Shown piece by piece: positions 1 through 12,321 of a stretch of 64,000 nucleotides of DNA. This DNA is from Blasia pusilla. Its lineage: Eukaryota; Marchantiophyta; Marchantiopsida; Blasiales. Within the stretch, counting starts at the first letter, position 1, and each line of letters starts with the position of its first letter. Location: contig CM114273.1 of NCBI GenBank assembly GCA_050084515.1, positions 32,302,001 to 32,366,000 of the forward strand, in the 5' to 3' direction. The notes below the pieces were generated by a model. It had not been told where the DNA came from. It made no database searches and worked only from the letters and a program-made list of their open reading frames with translations. The position numbers and the translations under genes were made by a program.

Positions 1-300
1 AAAAAACCTTAGGCATTTGAGATTTTGGTAGACCTCTATTTTTCTTGAATTTTTTTTGGAAGGTTACATACATTCCCATAAACAAGTATGCCAAGTCTCA
101 GTTTAATGTCATATTTTTTGTAAACATGAAAAATAGACACTACCTTTTCTTTTTTAAGGTTTTACCATGCAAGTTTTAAAAGACATTATAATTTTTGGGC
201 TTTTGGTTAGATCTAAATTTTTCTTAAAATTTTATATAGAGGTTACATATACTCCCATGGAAAATTTCACCAAGTTTTAGTTGAAGATTATGCCTTTGAT
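1..300. repeat. ~180-bp degenerate tandem repeat, left part
   Basis: Repeat units are recognised by a recurring GGTTACATA block (positions 61 and 241, spacing 180). Each block is followed by a CCCATGAACAAGT-like motif and, about 100 bp on, by a GGGCTTTTGGTT-like motif. The same array resumes after the copia element at about 4060, so the copia element probably inserted into it. No open reading frame of note is present. Confidence 0.7.
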
Positions 301-699
301 TGTTGGATTCTCAGCATCCACTTCTTAAGTTCTTATTTTACATATCCATTAATGATCCCAATTATATGTCGAAGAAGTCATAAGAATATGACGTAGGTGG
401 TTTATGGAGTAGCAATAGTATGATGATCTAATTCTATCTTGCATTAGGATATAGGGCACCTTGATGCAAATTTTTCTATAAATAGAATTAAGGAAAATAT
501 GTCAAAATCCTAGTTTTTTAAATAGAGATATAGTGGGGCAACCGAAATAATAGTGCATATATTCTCATATGTCAAATTTTATGTCCATATTTAGGTTTCA
601 TCAAAGCTCTATTGTAAGCGCAATGGTGGATTATGCCACTTTATAGTTTCAAGATTTGTTATATATCCTAATGATTTATTCACATTAGCTTTTCTCACA
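301..699 (+). mobile_element. Ty1/copia 5' LTR
   Basis: The segment starts TGTTGGATTC and ends CTCACA, directly followed by TGATAGCATAGC (700-711), a degraded form of the plant initiator-tRNA-Met primer-binding site TGGTATCAGAGC. It is homologous over most of its length to the two solo LTRs at 36805-37283 (plus) and 62668-63063 (minus), which independently fix both ends. The gag reading frame begins 73 bp downstream at 772. The 5 bases before it are TTGAT; the matching right-hand target duplication cannot be found because the 3' LTR is truncated. Confidence 0.85.
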
Positions 700-771
700 T
701 GATAGCATAGCAATACATTTTCCACGATCTTGTATATGATGATCTATTGTATTTGCATAAAGTCTTAAGAG

Positions 772-1600
772 ATGGCTACTTTTCTGTCAATTTATGCTCA
801 TCCTCCTCTACTAGATGAAGGGAAGTTAAATGGGTCTAACTATCTACTTTTGAAGTTCAAAATGAGAATCATCCTTAAATCATTTAAGATCTAGGAGAAA
901 ACATAAGGCTGAGGTAGATTCGAATCCAAAAGCTATTTTCAATTCTACGTGGTTTTTTGTCATATAATGATATCAATCATGTTGTATCATTTCTATGGAA
1001 ACCCATAAATATTGATGTTATATATATTATTGCACGAATCTAACTAATTTTTTCATGCGTCTCATTCACCATATGACCATTTTTTTTGGCTTGGAACATT
1101 TTAAGGAATTAATATGAAACTACTAATGACAATTGGATTTAGAATCTGGAGAATCAACTTATATTTAAGAAATTTTCAAAAGGAGAAAGTACGGAGAAAT
1201 TCTTGACTAGGATCAAGAATCTTCAAGATTAGATGGCCTCAACATGAATTTTGAAGTCAAGTGAACATTTCTCTTGTTGTTTTATGAGGATTTTTCCTCC
1301 AAGCTATAACAATTTGGTCAAAACGTTGAATACTCAAGTACGACCCACATCGTTGTCTATTGAATAATTTAGTACAATGTTCGTAGAAGAGGAAATGCTT
1401 TTCAAAGTTAGAGGGGAAATACGCCATATTTATTTTCGATATAAAATAAAGAAATTAGGATTTTTGTTTAAATGTGACGAAGAAAATTCCCCAAAAAACC
1501 TTCAAATGCTTTTATTATGGTTAGATAGGTCATCTTATGAAGGATTGCAGAAAGATGAGTCATGATGAGAAGAATGCTTGCTTAAGATCTATTAGTCTTG
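772..1600 (+). pseudogene. copia gag remnant
   Basis: From the ATG at 772 the frame reads LNGSNYLLLKFKMRIILKS, the start of the UBN2-type gag of plant Ty1/copia elements (nucleocapsid protein that packages element RNA). The frame soon meets stops. At 1507-1548 a CCHC zinc knuckle survives in degraded form (C-F-Y-Y-G-stop-I-G-H-x4-C): the second Cys has become Tyr and one codon has become a stop. The gene is dead. Family assignment rests on motif recognition and on its position behind the LTR and primer site. Confidence 0.7.
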
Positions 1601-1699
1601 AAATTCTTTAGAACTAGAAGAATATGAGGTATATGTTTAAGTAGCAATCAAAGAGTTTTGTACATAAACAAAATATTTCAAAAAGTCAAAGAGTGAAGA

Positions 1700-2215
1700 T
1701 GCATGGGTATTCAATAGTGGAGTGTTCGAGCATATGACCAATCAAAAGGATTGGTATAGCTCCTTACAACCTCTACAAGAGCCTATTGTTGCTATTGTTG
1801 GGAATAATGCAAAGTGCCTACTGGAAAGAAAAGGAAAATTTTCTTTAGTCTCATGGAGAGGAGATGAAAAGAAATTATCTAATGTATTGTACATACCAAA
1901 TTTTAAGCAAAACTTGCTTTTAGTTGCAACACTATATGAACACAACTTAGAAGTTTGTTTCAAGAAATCTCAAGCTTTCATTCTAGATGTCAATTGGAAA
2001 GTAGTTGGTAAAGGTATACGGTATGGAAATATCTACAAGTTGTATACTTTCATAATCTTGCATGGTTGCTAAGTTACCAATATACTTAGAATGTCGGATA
2101 CATGTGAAGTTTGTATGATTTCTGGAATGTTGGATTCATGTGAAGCTTGTATGATTGGCAAGCAACACCAAAAAGAATTTCTACAAGAGTCAAGATAGAG
2201 AGCAAAGGCTCCTCT
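1700..2215 (+). pseudogene. copia protease / gag-pre-integrase remnant
   Basis: An open stretch of 116 codons (1722-2072) is preceded in frame by W-V-F-N-S-G-V-F-E-H-M-T. This corresponds to the copia aspartic protease active-site context (usually W-x-x-D-S-G-A-x-x-H-M); here the catalytic Asp reads Asn. The sequence LSNVLYIPNFKQNLLLV that follows is the typical protease C-terminal strand, and the zinc-binding pre-integrase segment follows in broken form (MIGKQHQKEF-like text near 2150). It lies in the expected order after gag. Loss of the active-site Asp alone would make the protease inactive. Confidence 0.65.
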
Positions 2216-2520
2216 AGAGCTGATAGATGCTAACCGATATGGTAAAATACAAATTGTGCATTAAGTGGTTCTTCCTACTTTCTTTGAGTTATTGATCATG
2301 AAAATTACAATAGGGAGATATGGATATATTTCCTTCAAGAAAAGGCCAATGCTTTTAGGAAAATTTAAAATATGGCACAAGTTGGTTGAGAATAAGACAA
2401 GAAACAAGGTATAGAACCTTCGCACCCAACGAAGAAGAGAATTCTTATTAACAGAATTCAAAACATATCTAGGAGATCATGGAATCAAATAATAAATAAC
2501 CACAATATATATATTATAAC

Positions 2521-3250
2521 AAGATGGTTTATTGAGCATCGAAATTAAACAATGATAGAGATGGCAAGGTGTATAATCAAAACAAAAAGTTTGATAAAAG
2601 GATTTTGGGCAAAAGCTCTTATTATTGCACTTTACATTCTAAATAGAAGTGCCACCAAGTTAGTGCAAGGCATGACTTCTCATCAAGCATATTCAGCTGT
2701 GGCGTCATATGCTTGTCCAACACTTCATGCTAATATTTTGTACATATTCTTTATGCATCAAGGACTAAGCTTAATTCCAAGAGTAGGAAGTGCATCTTTA
2801 TGGAATACGATACTGAGTCTAAAACTTATTGCATATGGTGTCCTAAGGCAAAGAAGCTTCTTGTGAGTCGTGATATGGTGTTCCAAAACTATCCTCATCA
2901 AACACTGAATATTAGTGGTCTCTCCACATTATCCTTAAACAAAGAGATAACCCACCAAATCACATCATTAATATTTATATTAGATCCCTAGGAAAAAGAA
3001 TTTGGTAATGAGTAGAAATAGCAACCTACTCTTCCACTACGGTTATTATATGTGCCCTAAGTGGATAAAGAAGCTTTTATATGGTGAGCATCCATCGGCA
3101 AGTGATGATTTTGATGAAGGAGATACACATCTAAAGAGATCCGAGAGACTAGAGGAGCAAAATAGACCTTTCACACATGTCGTTAATATGGCCTATAATG
3201 GAGGTCTTGAAGGTGGAAGAACTAGCATGCTTCAAAGAGGCTTTCATTGA
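2521..3250 (+). pseudogene. copia integrase remnant
   Basis: The stretch from 2552 reads IEMARCIIKTKSLIKGFWAK and then ALYILNRSATKLVQGMTSHQ, the conserved C-terminal half of the copia integrase core (inserts element cDNA into the chromosome). The catalytic Glu region just upstream is degraded (EHRN-stop). Around 2800-2900 the frame shifts and the text SKTYCIWCPKAKKLLVSRDM follows, a typical integrase-to-RT linker. At least one frameshift and several stops separate these blocks, so no functional polyprotein can be made. Confidence 0.7.
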
Positions 3251-3275
3251 TTCTTAGTGGAAAGACACCATGTGA

Positions 3276-3700
3276 ATGAAAATGGACACCATTCAAAGGA
3301 ATCAAACTTTTGCCTTAATAGTTGAAACGCCAAAGGAGAGGAAGATAATTTGCACCAAATGGGTGTATCGAACCAAGTACAAGTCAGATTGTATGTTGGA
3401 TAAACTCAAAGCAAGATTGGTTGCACAAGGTTGTTCACGGATCAAAGGTTTTGATTACTATGAGACTTTTCCTCCTACTACAAAGATGATAGATATTTGA
3501 ATTTTTCTACCTATGACAGAAATAAGACGCTGGCCTATATCCCAATACAATGTGAAGTCTTCATTTCTAAATGGAAGTCTCGAGGAAGAGGTGTCTATAT
3601 CTCAACCAAGAGGTTTTGAGATATCCGAATCCGAAAAAAAGTATGTTTGTTTGATCAAGCATATTTTGGGCTAAAGCAAGTCTCATGGTACAGTATAAAA
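3276..3700 (+). pseudogene. copia reverse transcriptase, N-terminal part only
   Basis: The open stretch at 3276-3500 gives MDTIQRNQTFALIVETPKE, then KWVYRTKYKSD, KARLVAQGCSRIKGFDYYET and FPPTTKM, the N-terminal half of the copia RVT_2 domain. Across a stop it continues as NVKSSFLNGSLEEEVSISQP near 3550-3620, where the catalytic Asp of the first carboxylate motif reads Asn. The text stops near 3690; the YxDD motif and all of RNase H are absent before the 3' LTR, so an internal deletion has removed the 3' third of pol. Confidence 0.75.
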
Positions 3701-3825
3701 AAAATTAATACATTGTTAAAAAAAATAGACCTCCTTGAGAAAGCCTCAAAAGAAAATTTGTATCTATTTTGCGAAGATGAAATACATATGTTGATGTCCT
3801 CATGAGAATGATGTCATCATCACAT

Positions 3826-4055
3826 AAGATCATAGAAGGAAAATAATAATATAACGTAGATGGTTTATACAATAGTGCTATTGGGATGCTCTAACCCTAT
3901 CTTACATCAAGATAAATAGAATTAAATAAAAATAGGTCAAAAACCTAGTTTTTAAAGTAGTGATATAGTGGAGAAACCGCAACGCTAGCATAATATTCTC
4001 ACATGTTAAGTTTTTTTCCATGTTCAAGTTCCATTGAAGCTATACTCTGAGTGCA
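3826..4055 (+). mobile_element. partial copia 3' LTR
   Basis: This segment aligns by eye with the middle of the 5' LTR: both share an ACGTAG(A/G)TGGTTTAT block, CTAACCCTATCTTGCAT-like text, AAAACCTAGTTTTT and a TCTCACATG...GTTCCAT(T/C)GAAGC block. Both termini are missing, so no target duplication can be read. It is followed directly by the ~180-bp tandem repeat. Confidence 0.7.
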
Positions 4056-6480
4056 AAATCTTGTAGGATGGTTACATGCATTCCCATGAACAAGTGTACC
4101 AAATATCATCTCAAGATCATTATTATGCTTCAAAATAAAATTGGATATCACCTTTATCTTATAAGGCCATCTTGCGTGGGTCTAAAATGATCTGATGATA
4201 TTTGGGCTTTTGGAAGGAACTCCATTTTTTTGAAGGTTTATAGAAAGGTTACATAGATCTCTATGAACAAGTATATCAAGTCTCAACTCAAGATTATAGT
4301 TTTGGTTAAAATGAAAAAAATACCAGGTTTTTTCATTCCAAGGTCTTACTATGCGAGTCTAAAAAGATGACATGTGTTTTGGCTTTTGGTTGGACCTCAT
4401 TTTTTCTTCAAATTTTATAGGGATTTTCCATATGGTTCCATGAAGAAATGCACCAATTTTTAGGTGAATATCATATTTTCACTTGTAAGTCCCAAAAGAC
4501 ATTGCGTGCGAGTCCCTCGACCTACTTTCTAGGGCAACTTTACAAGCTATACTTGTACACTTTGTGGCAATATATTGCCACCTTTGTATGATTTTTCATG
4601 TTCATAAACTAAAAATGGATTTGGGGACTCTCATAAACCACGTGGAGTTGTTGATTCGAAATGGACTTAAAAAATAAAATGAACACCACCTTTACCCTTA
4701 CAAGATATTAAAGCGCGGGCTAAGCTTGCCATATGCGGGCTTATCCATAAGCCTTGCGCGGGCCTGAGCCTTGATGTGGGCCTAAAATGGGCTAGTGCGG
4801 GCCACAAAACGGGTGCAAGCTCAGCCAGCCCAAGTCTCCGCAATGGGCACAAGCTTGGGTGTCAAGCGTAGATACCCCGGCCCGCATGGACATGTCCGTC
4901 CCTAAGATGGACATAAGTGTGTGGACACAGACTTTGTCCTTATGCAACGTACCCTAGTCTAAAAGAGATCTTATGAATTTTGTGCTTATCTTACCTCCAT
5001 TTTTCTTCAAAGGTTGTAGGGAAATTACACTTCCATCAACAAATGTACGAAGCTTTATTTCAATATCATCTTGTTGGTTAAAATGAAAATTAGAGTCTAT
5101 CTTTTTTAACTCCTTGAAAAAATCTTATCATGCGGGATGAAAAGACCTTCAAAAAGTGGGATTTTGATTGAACATTTTTCTTAAACTTCTTTAGGGAGGT
5201 TACATGCACTTCTATGAACAAGTGTACCGAGTTTCATCTCAAGATCATCATGTTGGTTAAAATGAAAAGTGGACACCACTTTTTCTTCAAAAGGTCTTGC
5301 CCCGTGGGTCTAAAAATACCTTACATATTGTTTGCTTTTTTGAACCTCTATTTTTTTATGTTTGAAAGAAGTTTATATATACCCCCATCAATAAGTGTAC
5401 CAAGTTTCAATTGAAGTTCATGTTTTTTTTGTTAAAATGAGAAATTGACATAATAATTTTCCTTATAAAGTCATATTTGGTCGGTCTTAAAAGATCTTGT
5501 GAATTTTGGGCTTTTGCTTGGACTTGTATTTTGATTGAGATTTTTCAAGAAGTTTACACACACTCCATGAATAATTGTATCAAGTTTCTTCTCATGATTA
5601 TCTTGGTGGTAAAAATGAAAAATAGAAACCACCTTTTTCTTTAGAATATTCTAATATTACACAAGTCTAAAAAGCCTCTAGATTTTTGGATTTTTGGTTG
5701 GATCTTAATTTTTATAAAAAAAAAATAGTGAGGTTACATTCACTCCCATGAAAATTTGCATTAATTTTCATCTCAAAATCATCTTGATTGTAAAAATGAA
5801 AAATGGACATTACCTTTCTTCTTTACAAGGTCTTACCTTGCAAGTCTAAAATATCCATATGAATTTTGGGCTTTTGGTTGGACATCCATTTTGTTTGAAT
5901 GTTTTTAGGAAGATTATATACATCCCATCAACACGTGAACCAAATTTTAGATTAGGATAATCATCTTGGTTTAAAATGAAAGATGGCCATCACCTTTATC
6001 TTCATAAGGCCCTACCTCATGGGGTCTAAAAATACATTGTGATTTTTGGGCTTTTTTTACCTCCACTTTCATGAAAATTGGTTAAATGTTACATAGTGTC
6101 TTCCCCATGGACAAGTTTTAGCTAAAGATTATCTTGTTGGTTAACATAAAATATTGACCCGAACCTTTTTGGTTTTTTTTATTGAAAGCCATATCACACA
6201 GGTCTAAAAAGACATTATGAATTTTGGGTTTTTTTTTCTTAAGTTGTATTTTCATTGAATTTTTTTTGGGATGTTACATAATTTCCCATGAACAATTATA
6301 ACAAGTTTCAACTTGAGATCATATTTTGGGATTGGGTGAAAATAGACACCACTTTATTTTTTGAAAGGTTTTTTTTGCAAGTCTAAAAGATCTTATGAAT
6401 TTTTGGAATTTGGATTAGATCCTCATTTCATTGAAAATTTGTAGGGAGGTTATATATACCCTTATCTAACTTGTGCATTT
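4056..6480. repeat. ~180-bp degenerate tandem repeat, main array
   Basis: About 13 diverged units, each carrying (1) GGTTACAT(A/G)CA plus a CCCATGAACAAGTGTACC-like block, (2) a TCATCTTGGTTAAAATGAAAA-like block, (3) a short pyrimidine run then AAGGTCTTACC, and (4) GTCTAAAAAGATC then TTTTGGGCTTTTGGTTGGAC. GGTTACAT-type anchors fall near 4070, 4248, 5198, 5732, 6090 and 6264, mostly at multiples of 175-180 bp. There is no coding content. A GC-rich MITE remnant interrupts the array at about 4710-4953. The unit is nucleosome-sized, but its divergence argues against an active centromeric satellite. Confidence 0.75.
4710..4953 (+). mobile_element. partial Mutator-like MITE (GC-rich subfamily)
   Basis: A GC-rich island inside an AT-rich array. 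It contains GCGCGGGC and GGGCC motifs, GGACATGTCCGTCC, GGACATAAGTG and a right end ACAGACTTTGTCCTTATGCAACG. These match the internal and right-terminal parts of the MITE family delimited at 41010-41335 and 61412-61798. The left inverted end is missing and no target duplication can be read. Confidence 0.6.
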
Positions 6481-6689
6481 CACAAACATTGACTCACAAT
6501 AAAACTGGATTAATTTTTTTTCTACCTAAGCCTCTTTTATATCTAACAAGTCAAGGGAAATAAACAAGAGGGAGAATTTAGAACATTTGATGATGATTTT
6601 TAAAAATAAATATAAAAGTTTTGAAACTATTTTTTCTATTATATAATAACTGAACTTATAATGGGTCCCTCGCCCGGTTTGTTTTTGGT

Positions 6690-7078
6690 ATCCCAATCGT
6701 CCATGTAGGCTTGGGACGCAAGAAAAGGTGTGGGTAGGGATCGAATAAGTGTATGGGCATCGAGCCCTTTCACGACATGCATCCTATGAGAGCGTGGCCC
6801 GCAAAAGTCTCCTCAAAGTGGGCCCTATGCGAGCCAAAGCGCGCTACATAACAAGTAGCAAGAATGGGCAACCAGTCAATGGATTGATACACTTTTCCCA
6901 AGTCTTCGTTGAGAGAAGGGTGGGGCGCGAGAACTTAGGCCAGCACAGACATGTTCGTCATAGGGACAAACATAAGTCCGTGGATGCACCAAGTATATCG
7001 CACTTTGGTGGGAGCTGCCGAGGGATACAATGAGATCCCCGTGAGAAACCTGATCATACTTTGTCTATGTGCAATAGA
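6690..7078 (+). mobile_element. degraded Mutator-like MITE (GC-rich subfamily)
   Basis: GC-rich sequence with GACATGTTCGTCATAGGGAC, AACATAAGTCCGTGGA and the right end ACTTTGTCTATGTGCAATAG, matching the family's right-hand third. The left boundary is uncertain. A 94-codon open frame (6749-7033) inside it has no recognisable protein features and is probably chance. Confidence 0.55.
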
Positions 7079-8580
7079 TTTCACAAAGGTTTGGGGGTGT
7101 TCTTAAAACATCCCCATTTTTATTCTTTTGTTTCAAATTAAAGAGTTTAAAACATTGCAAAAAGTTGGTGTAAGGGTTGGATTTGAAAATTTAAAAGTTT
7201 CTCTCAAGATTAAAAAATAATAATTTAAGTATCTTGTCCGGGTTAGGGTCTTGTTTTTTCATATATGTTTTTTCATGATTTTTTACTTTTGAAAATGATG
7301 AGTGTTGAAAAATGGAGGACAAAAAGTTGTAATTTTTCTCAAGTCATCCCATCTTATTCTTCTCCAAAACAATTTTCAAATAATAAATTGAAAAAATTAG
7401 TGAGGGTTTAAAACCTTTCCAAAAACCTTTCCCATTTGGGGTAGAATCCTAAGGGGATTTAGGGTTTTTCGAAAGGATATATAAAAAGAAAGTTTTGTTA
7501 GGCCAGTCAAAAATAATGCCAAAAATAAAATGATGGTTTCTAAGTGAATTTTTAAAAATTATTTCTTAATAGATTCCTACTATGTATTTTAAATTTCCAA
7601 TTGGAACATTTTTAGAGGGAAGAAAATACGCATGATGACATGAGATGGGAGGGGAGGATTGGTCTTCTTTGCAATTTTCATTTCACGATTACTTTCAGAA
7701 ATTTTAATTTTAATTTTTTCCATAGTTTTATTCTAAATTATTCTTTCATTGTTTTATTATTATTTTAGCAAAGAATTTGGGGTTTTTTAATAGTTCCGAA
7801 TTAAATTTCCTTAGCTTATTTGTTATTTCAAATTAAAGATGCGAACAACTTGCCCATACTTAAGGGTAATGAAATTTGTCGTAAGAAGAAAATATGAGAG
7901 AGTGAAAAAAAAGTATGCTAGGCAAGAAAGATTTTATTTTTTGTTTATTAGACTTTTTAGGAGTTAGAATTTCATATTTATTTACAAATAATTTTTTAAT
8001 TCATCTTACCATATTTATTTGTGATTAAAAATTTTAGGTGAGGGTTGGGACTGTTAAGTTTACGAAGTTTGAAGTCATCCCAATCTATTATTCTTTGCAT
8101 TTAAAGAAAATTGTAGAAAATAACCTAAGCATAACTAAGCTACATAAGATTGGGAAAAGGTATTAAGAGGGAAAAAATAATTTAGAGAGTCGTCTTTCAA
8201 GGTTTTTCTTGATTTTTGGGAGTTGTATTTATTTATTGACTGATATCCTAATTCATCTTTCTATAATAATCCGAGTTTAGAATTTCTAGCAAAGGAATGG
8301 GTTTAGGAATTCATACTTAATCCCAAATTTTCATTTTTAAATCTTATCTTGTTCCAAATTAAAAATAGGAAACAATACAAGAACTTGAGGCTAGGGAACC
8401 TTTTGGTGTAAAAAAAATACTGCGAAGTTAGCCAACATTTATGCCAATGAAGAATATTTTATAAAGAGGTGTTTTGTTTTTTTAAAGATTTTGTGGATTT
8501 ATACTTTGTTAGCTAAACCCTAAGTTTTACTCCCTATTCTTCAATATGTCATTATATATGATCAGAAATTTTAGGGAAGG
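7079..8580. repeat. AT-rich region with loosely repeated blocks
   Basis: No gene is seen. A TTTCAAATTAAA(G/A)A block recurs near 7130, 7832 and (as TTCCAAATTAAA) 8352, with GAGGGTTGG-like text nearby. This suggests very old tandem or dispersed repeats. Divergence is too high to set unit limits by eye. Confidence 0.35.
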
Positions 8581-10536
8581 GTCAGGTGTCAAGCATGTCT
8601 TGATTTTGACATTCACATTCAAACAAATTATCCCTCAAATCAAATGACTCCACTAATTGATTAGATGGTTGATTCCCCATTTCATTATCAAGTCTTGGAT
8701 ACAATACAAAATGCCATGTATCAAAACTATATTGTTGTACGTATTTTGGAAATTCTTTCTCTACTTCCACGGAGAACTGCTACCCTTCTACTACTAGTTT
8801 TTTACAAATTATTTGGAGATGGGTCAAATGTGAAATTGATATCACCAGATCCTTCCACCATCTAGATTGAGGAGAGCCAATGTTCTTCTATTTATCAACA
8901 AAACATAGAATGTGGAGTTTCTTATATGTCAGCCTCAACTTGAAGTCTCTCTATGTTTGATAGTCATCATGATAATGGAATCTCATGTTGAATATGCTCC
9001 AATATATCCGGATCTACCATATTTACCTACATACATCTAGCTTCGATCTTCCTCTATCTACCGGAAGTACTAGCTGTCATGAATAATATCTAGCAATTGC
9101 ACTTAAAAGATTGAGATGCATATTCCCACAAATAGTGAAGATGAAAAATACAAGCATATGTGAAGATTAGCATGCGGAACCAATCTAATGAACTCAAGAC
9201 ATGCTACACATGTCTTCCACCTCGTCTCTAGCAAATACTCAGTTTGAGGAATGACCATCTTCCAATCAGATCAAGAATAGATATTTACACGTCCATCTCC
9301 ACTTGATCCTAAATCAAATAGATTTAACCTTCAATTTTAGGTAAATCAAATAGATTTAACCTTCAATTTTAGGTTATCTATCGATCTTATTCACCAACAT
9401 CCTCTCCAACTCTTGGAGTCTTGCAACATATCCAATACTTTTTGACCCTCGTCTTGAACTTCCTTGTTGATTTTTTCATATTCCTGTTCCACTTTCACCT
9501 TCACGTAGCCCTCATCATCTCATCTTTGTGAGAGTTATTTTGCTCAACTATTTTTTGTATAATCCATATCATATAGATAAATAAGTAGTTTCCCTTGAGA
9601 TTTGGGTGATACAAAATTGTATTGATGGTGGATAAGTTTTCAGGTTAATTTTTCCCCAAAGAAATGATATCTTTCTCCTAGGATTAGGGCTCATATTCCT
9701 CAGCATGGGCAATGTCGATGGTTCTTTGCGCTTCTTGGATCTTGGAATGTCATCCAACGCCCTAGCTGCTCTAATATGCATTATTTCTAGGTCATAGTGA
9801 CACTATGCTCCAATCCTCATTTATCCCTCGACGCTCAAACAATAACATTTGCATAAAGATGCGTTTCACTTCCACTTTCTATTCTTGCTCTCTTCGAACA
9901 TTCATGCAACAAGATCCCGTCTCCTCCCAAACAGGTTTCATCCATGGATCACATGAATGTAAGGGGATGTTGAATTTTGCACCATCACACACCCTCTGTC
10001 CCATTGTTCTGTGGAAAAATGGTTTAAGATTCTATACCATACTCCATAGAATCTTTTCCAATTCGCCAAAGTACAAAAGAGGGATTGTCCTAGGTACCAT
10101 GGGTGGTAGTCCTTCTTCATCGGTGTCCACACTTTCCTCTTCTAAGTTCTACCTCGAGTAAAGAACTCCTCATAATAAGTTTAGCCCTCACATATACAAC
10201 AACCTCTATGATGTCATCAATGATTGGACTCCTTGGAGACTCTCCTTCTTGTTGAGCCTCCTAAACAATGGTTGATGCTTCAATAGGAAGATTACCCATG
10301 GTTGGAGGTTGAGAATCTAACGATATCACTGAAATCTCTTCCTCATCTTTGCTTGGAATATTTGCAAAATCCATCCTTGAATATGGATTGTATATATAAT
10401 AACCTTCATTGCAAAATAAAGGAATGAGGATGGTCGGTGAAAGCGTAAAACATAAAAAAAAAGTGTGGATCCAAGATATCCACACCACGACATACATATA
10501 GTGAGAATACTCTTTATCTATTTTGCTCCACCTCAA
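8581..10536 (-). pseudogene. degenerate coding-like region, unknown family
   Basis: Reading the minus strand from 10536 leftwards gives several stretches of plausible protein text: an acidic segment (10261-10536, containing SKDEEEISVISLDSQP), a segment near 9940-10160 with FGELEKILWSMV and FHRTMGQRVCDGAKFNIP, and one at 8582-8770 with VEKEFPKYVQQYSF and FVLYPRLDNEMGNQP. Stops and frame changes separate them. I do not recognise the family. A decayed retroelement polyprotein or a decayed host gene are both possible. A 32-bp direct duplication sits inside at 9311-9374. Confidence 0.3.
9311..9374. repeat. 32-bp tandem duplication
   Basis: The 32-base unit beginning AAATCAAATAGATTTAACCT occurs twice in direct succession (9311-9342 and 9343-9374) with no mismatch seen, which indicates a recent slippage or duplication event. 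Confidence 0.9.
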
Positions 10537-10679
10537 GCACCCAAGAAGTCGATGAACTCAACAAACTCTCCCCACAACAACTTCTAGGAACAAGATAGAC
10601 AAAGAAAAAGGTCAATCCTATGATTTTCCTTCCAAACCTTTTAGCCATCCAAATGGAAAACACTTGAGGAAAATGATAT

Positions 10680-11480
10680 TTTTATGACTAGAGAATACGG
10701 CTCCACAGAGTCATATATTACAATCCATGAATCAATATGATTCATGACTCCATCACTCTTAAAAGACAAATCATATATGTTATGACTAGAGTCATTAAAT
10801 TTGACATCATGCATAAATGACTTGTGGCTTAAGCACGACAGACTCGTGATATGGACAGAACGACAAAAAGAGATGTATTACACGTCATCAATGAGGTGTA
10901 ATTCACTGTTATCAATTCGACGTGTTTATTCGGTATCATTAGTGCCAAATGCGTAATTTAAATCATTGTGAAAATTTTTATATGAATCACTATGTGACTC
11001 GGATTAATTTATATGTGTAACTAATTGAGTCATAAAAAGATGCTTTATAAATTATTTTGTGACTAGCTTAAGTCATGAACTGAGTCAAGCTAGTTATTGA
11101 ATGACCAAAATATTTATCTTTTGTGACTCACAAAGTCATCTATTACTAAATGATTTTGGACTCATCTAATGAGTGACATTTGTTTATTATGTTAAAGCAA
11201 GAGCATTTACTAATGTTATTTTATGCCGAAATGAGTCACATAATGTCTGAGTCACAAAATGACTCAAACCCTGAGTAAGGACGGGCATTCACCTTGACTC
11301 ATAGAATGCATCATGCTATGACTACGGAATCATTCTCTGACTCCTTAGTCATAATGTAATGCATAGTGGAATACTATTATAAGGAATGAAAAAAGATTCT
11401 TTGATTGACTTAGATAAAGGCTTAAGCCATGACTTGATGTTGTTTTTGAGTCACTAATTCTGGTCATCATCTTTCTATAA
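10680..11480. other. region dense in GAGTCA / TGACTC motifs
   Basis: AT-rich, non-coding. GAGTCA or its complement TGACTC occurs many times here (for example near 10708, 10746, 10789, 10997, 11027, 11083 and 11240-11300), in both orientations and often followed by TA or AT. The pattern resembles a decayed repeat built around the palindrome (A)TGACTCA(T). A smaller patch of the same kind lies at 54485-54640. Confidence 0.5.
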
Positions 11481-11537
11481 TTTAATCCTATATTGGATAT
11501 ATATATATATTGGAGGGTCATTTGAGATGGATTATAC

Positions 11538-11840
11538 ACAGTTACACAAAACGGACAAGTCATTCCTTAGGACGAACATGGTCGAACAAATCTAGATATA
11601 TCCACAGACGTACATTGCAAGAAGTGGGGCCCATACTTATAGCTTATGGTGTAAGTTAGGGCACGTGTGAATGGACAAATAAGGAGGAAGGAGTGGAGGA
11701 AGGAAGAAACGGGAAAGTGCAAGACATGGAGGCAAGTGGGGGGAATGAGAAAGAAGGGGGAGGTGGAGCCCATATGGACAAATCCTTCCATCATACAAAC
11801 ATAAGTCCACGAAAAAGGACTTTGTCCATATGCAATGCTG
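11538..11840 (+). mobile_element. Mutator-like MITE (GC-poor subfamily), copy 1
   Basis: The left end ACAGTTACACAAAACGGAC and right end TTTGTCCATATGCAATGCTG are decayed forms of the family termini (AAGGTTGCAC... and ...GTGCAACCTTG). The interior matches the copies at 42751-43069 and 44480-44800: an AAGTCATTCCTTAGGACG-like start, GGGGAATGAGAAAGAAGGG, then GGAGCCCATATGGACAA. The flanks GGATTATAC (11529-11537) and GGGTTATGG (11841-11849) agree at 6 of 9 positions, as expected for an old 9-bp target duplication. No coding capacity. Confidence 0.75.
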
Positions 11841-11849
11841 GGGTTATGG

Positions 11850-12320
11850 AAGGAGCCAATCATTTGATACATATCAATATTGATTATGAAAATCGAGAAG
11901 AAAATATTCAGAGATATTGCTTAATTTCATACGCTTGTTAAAATTGCACTCAATGCCACTCATAATATATATTTATCCTAGAGGTAATAAAAACTCTTTT
12001 TGCAGAAATTAACCTAATAAAAAAATATTATCCTGATCTAAACTTGGAGTAGGTGAAGTGATAAGAAACTTGTAAAATAAGTGTGAACATTCAACCAACA
12101 AAAATCAACTTACATCCTCTTCATGTAAAATGAAAGAGAAAAAGTATTTTACTCCAAAGAAAAAAGAAGCACGTACGTTAATTATAGTGATCAATTGGAG
12201 TATATTATATTCATTCAACATTCACAAATAAGAGTGGATCTATATCCTTGAGCATCAAAATGAAAGTAGAAAACAAGGATAGTCCCAACCAACATATTCT
12301 TATCTTGTTGTATAGTAAGT
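11850..12320. other. gene-free AT-rich sequence
   Basis: No ORF, RNA gene or clear repeat is recognisable here. Confidence 0.4.
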
Positions 12321-12321
12321 A

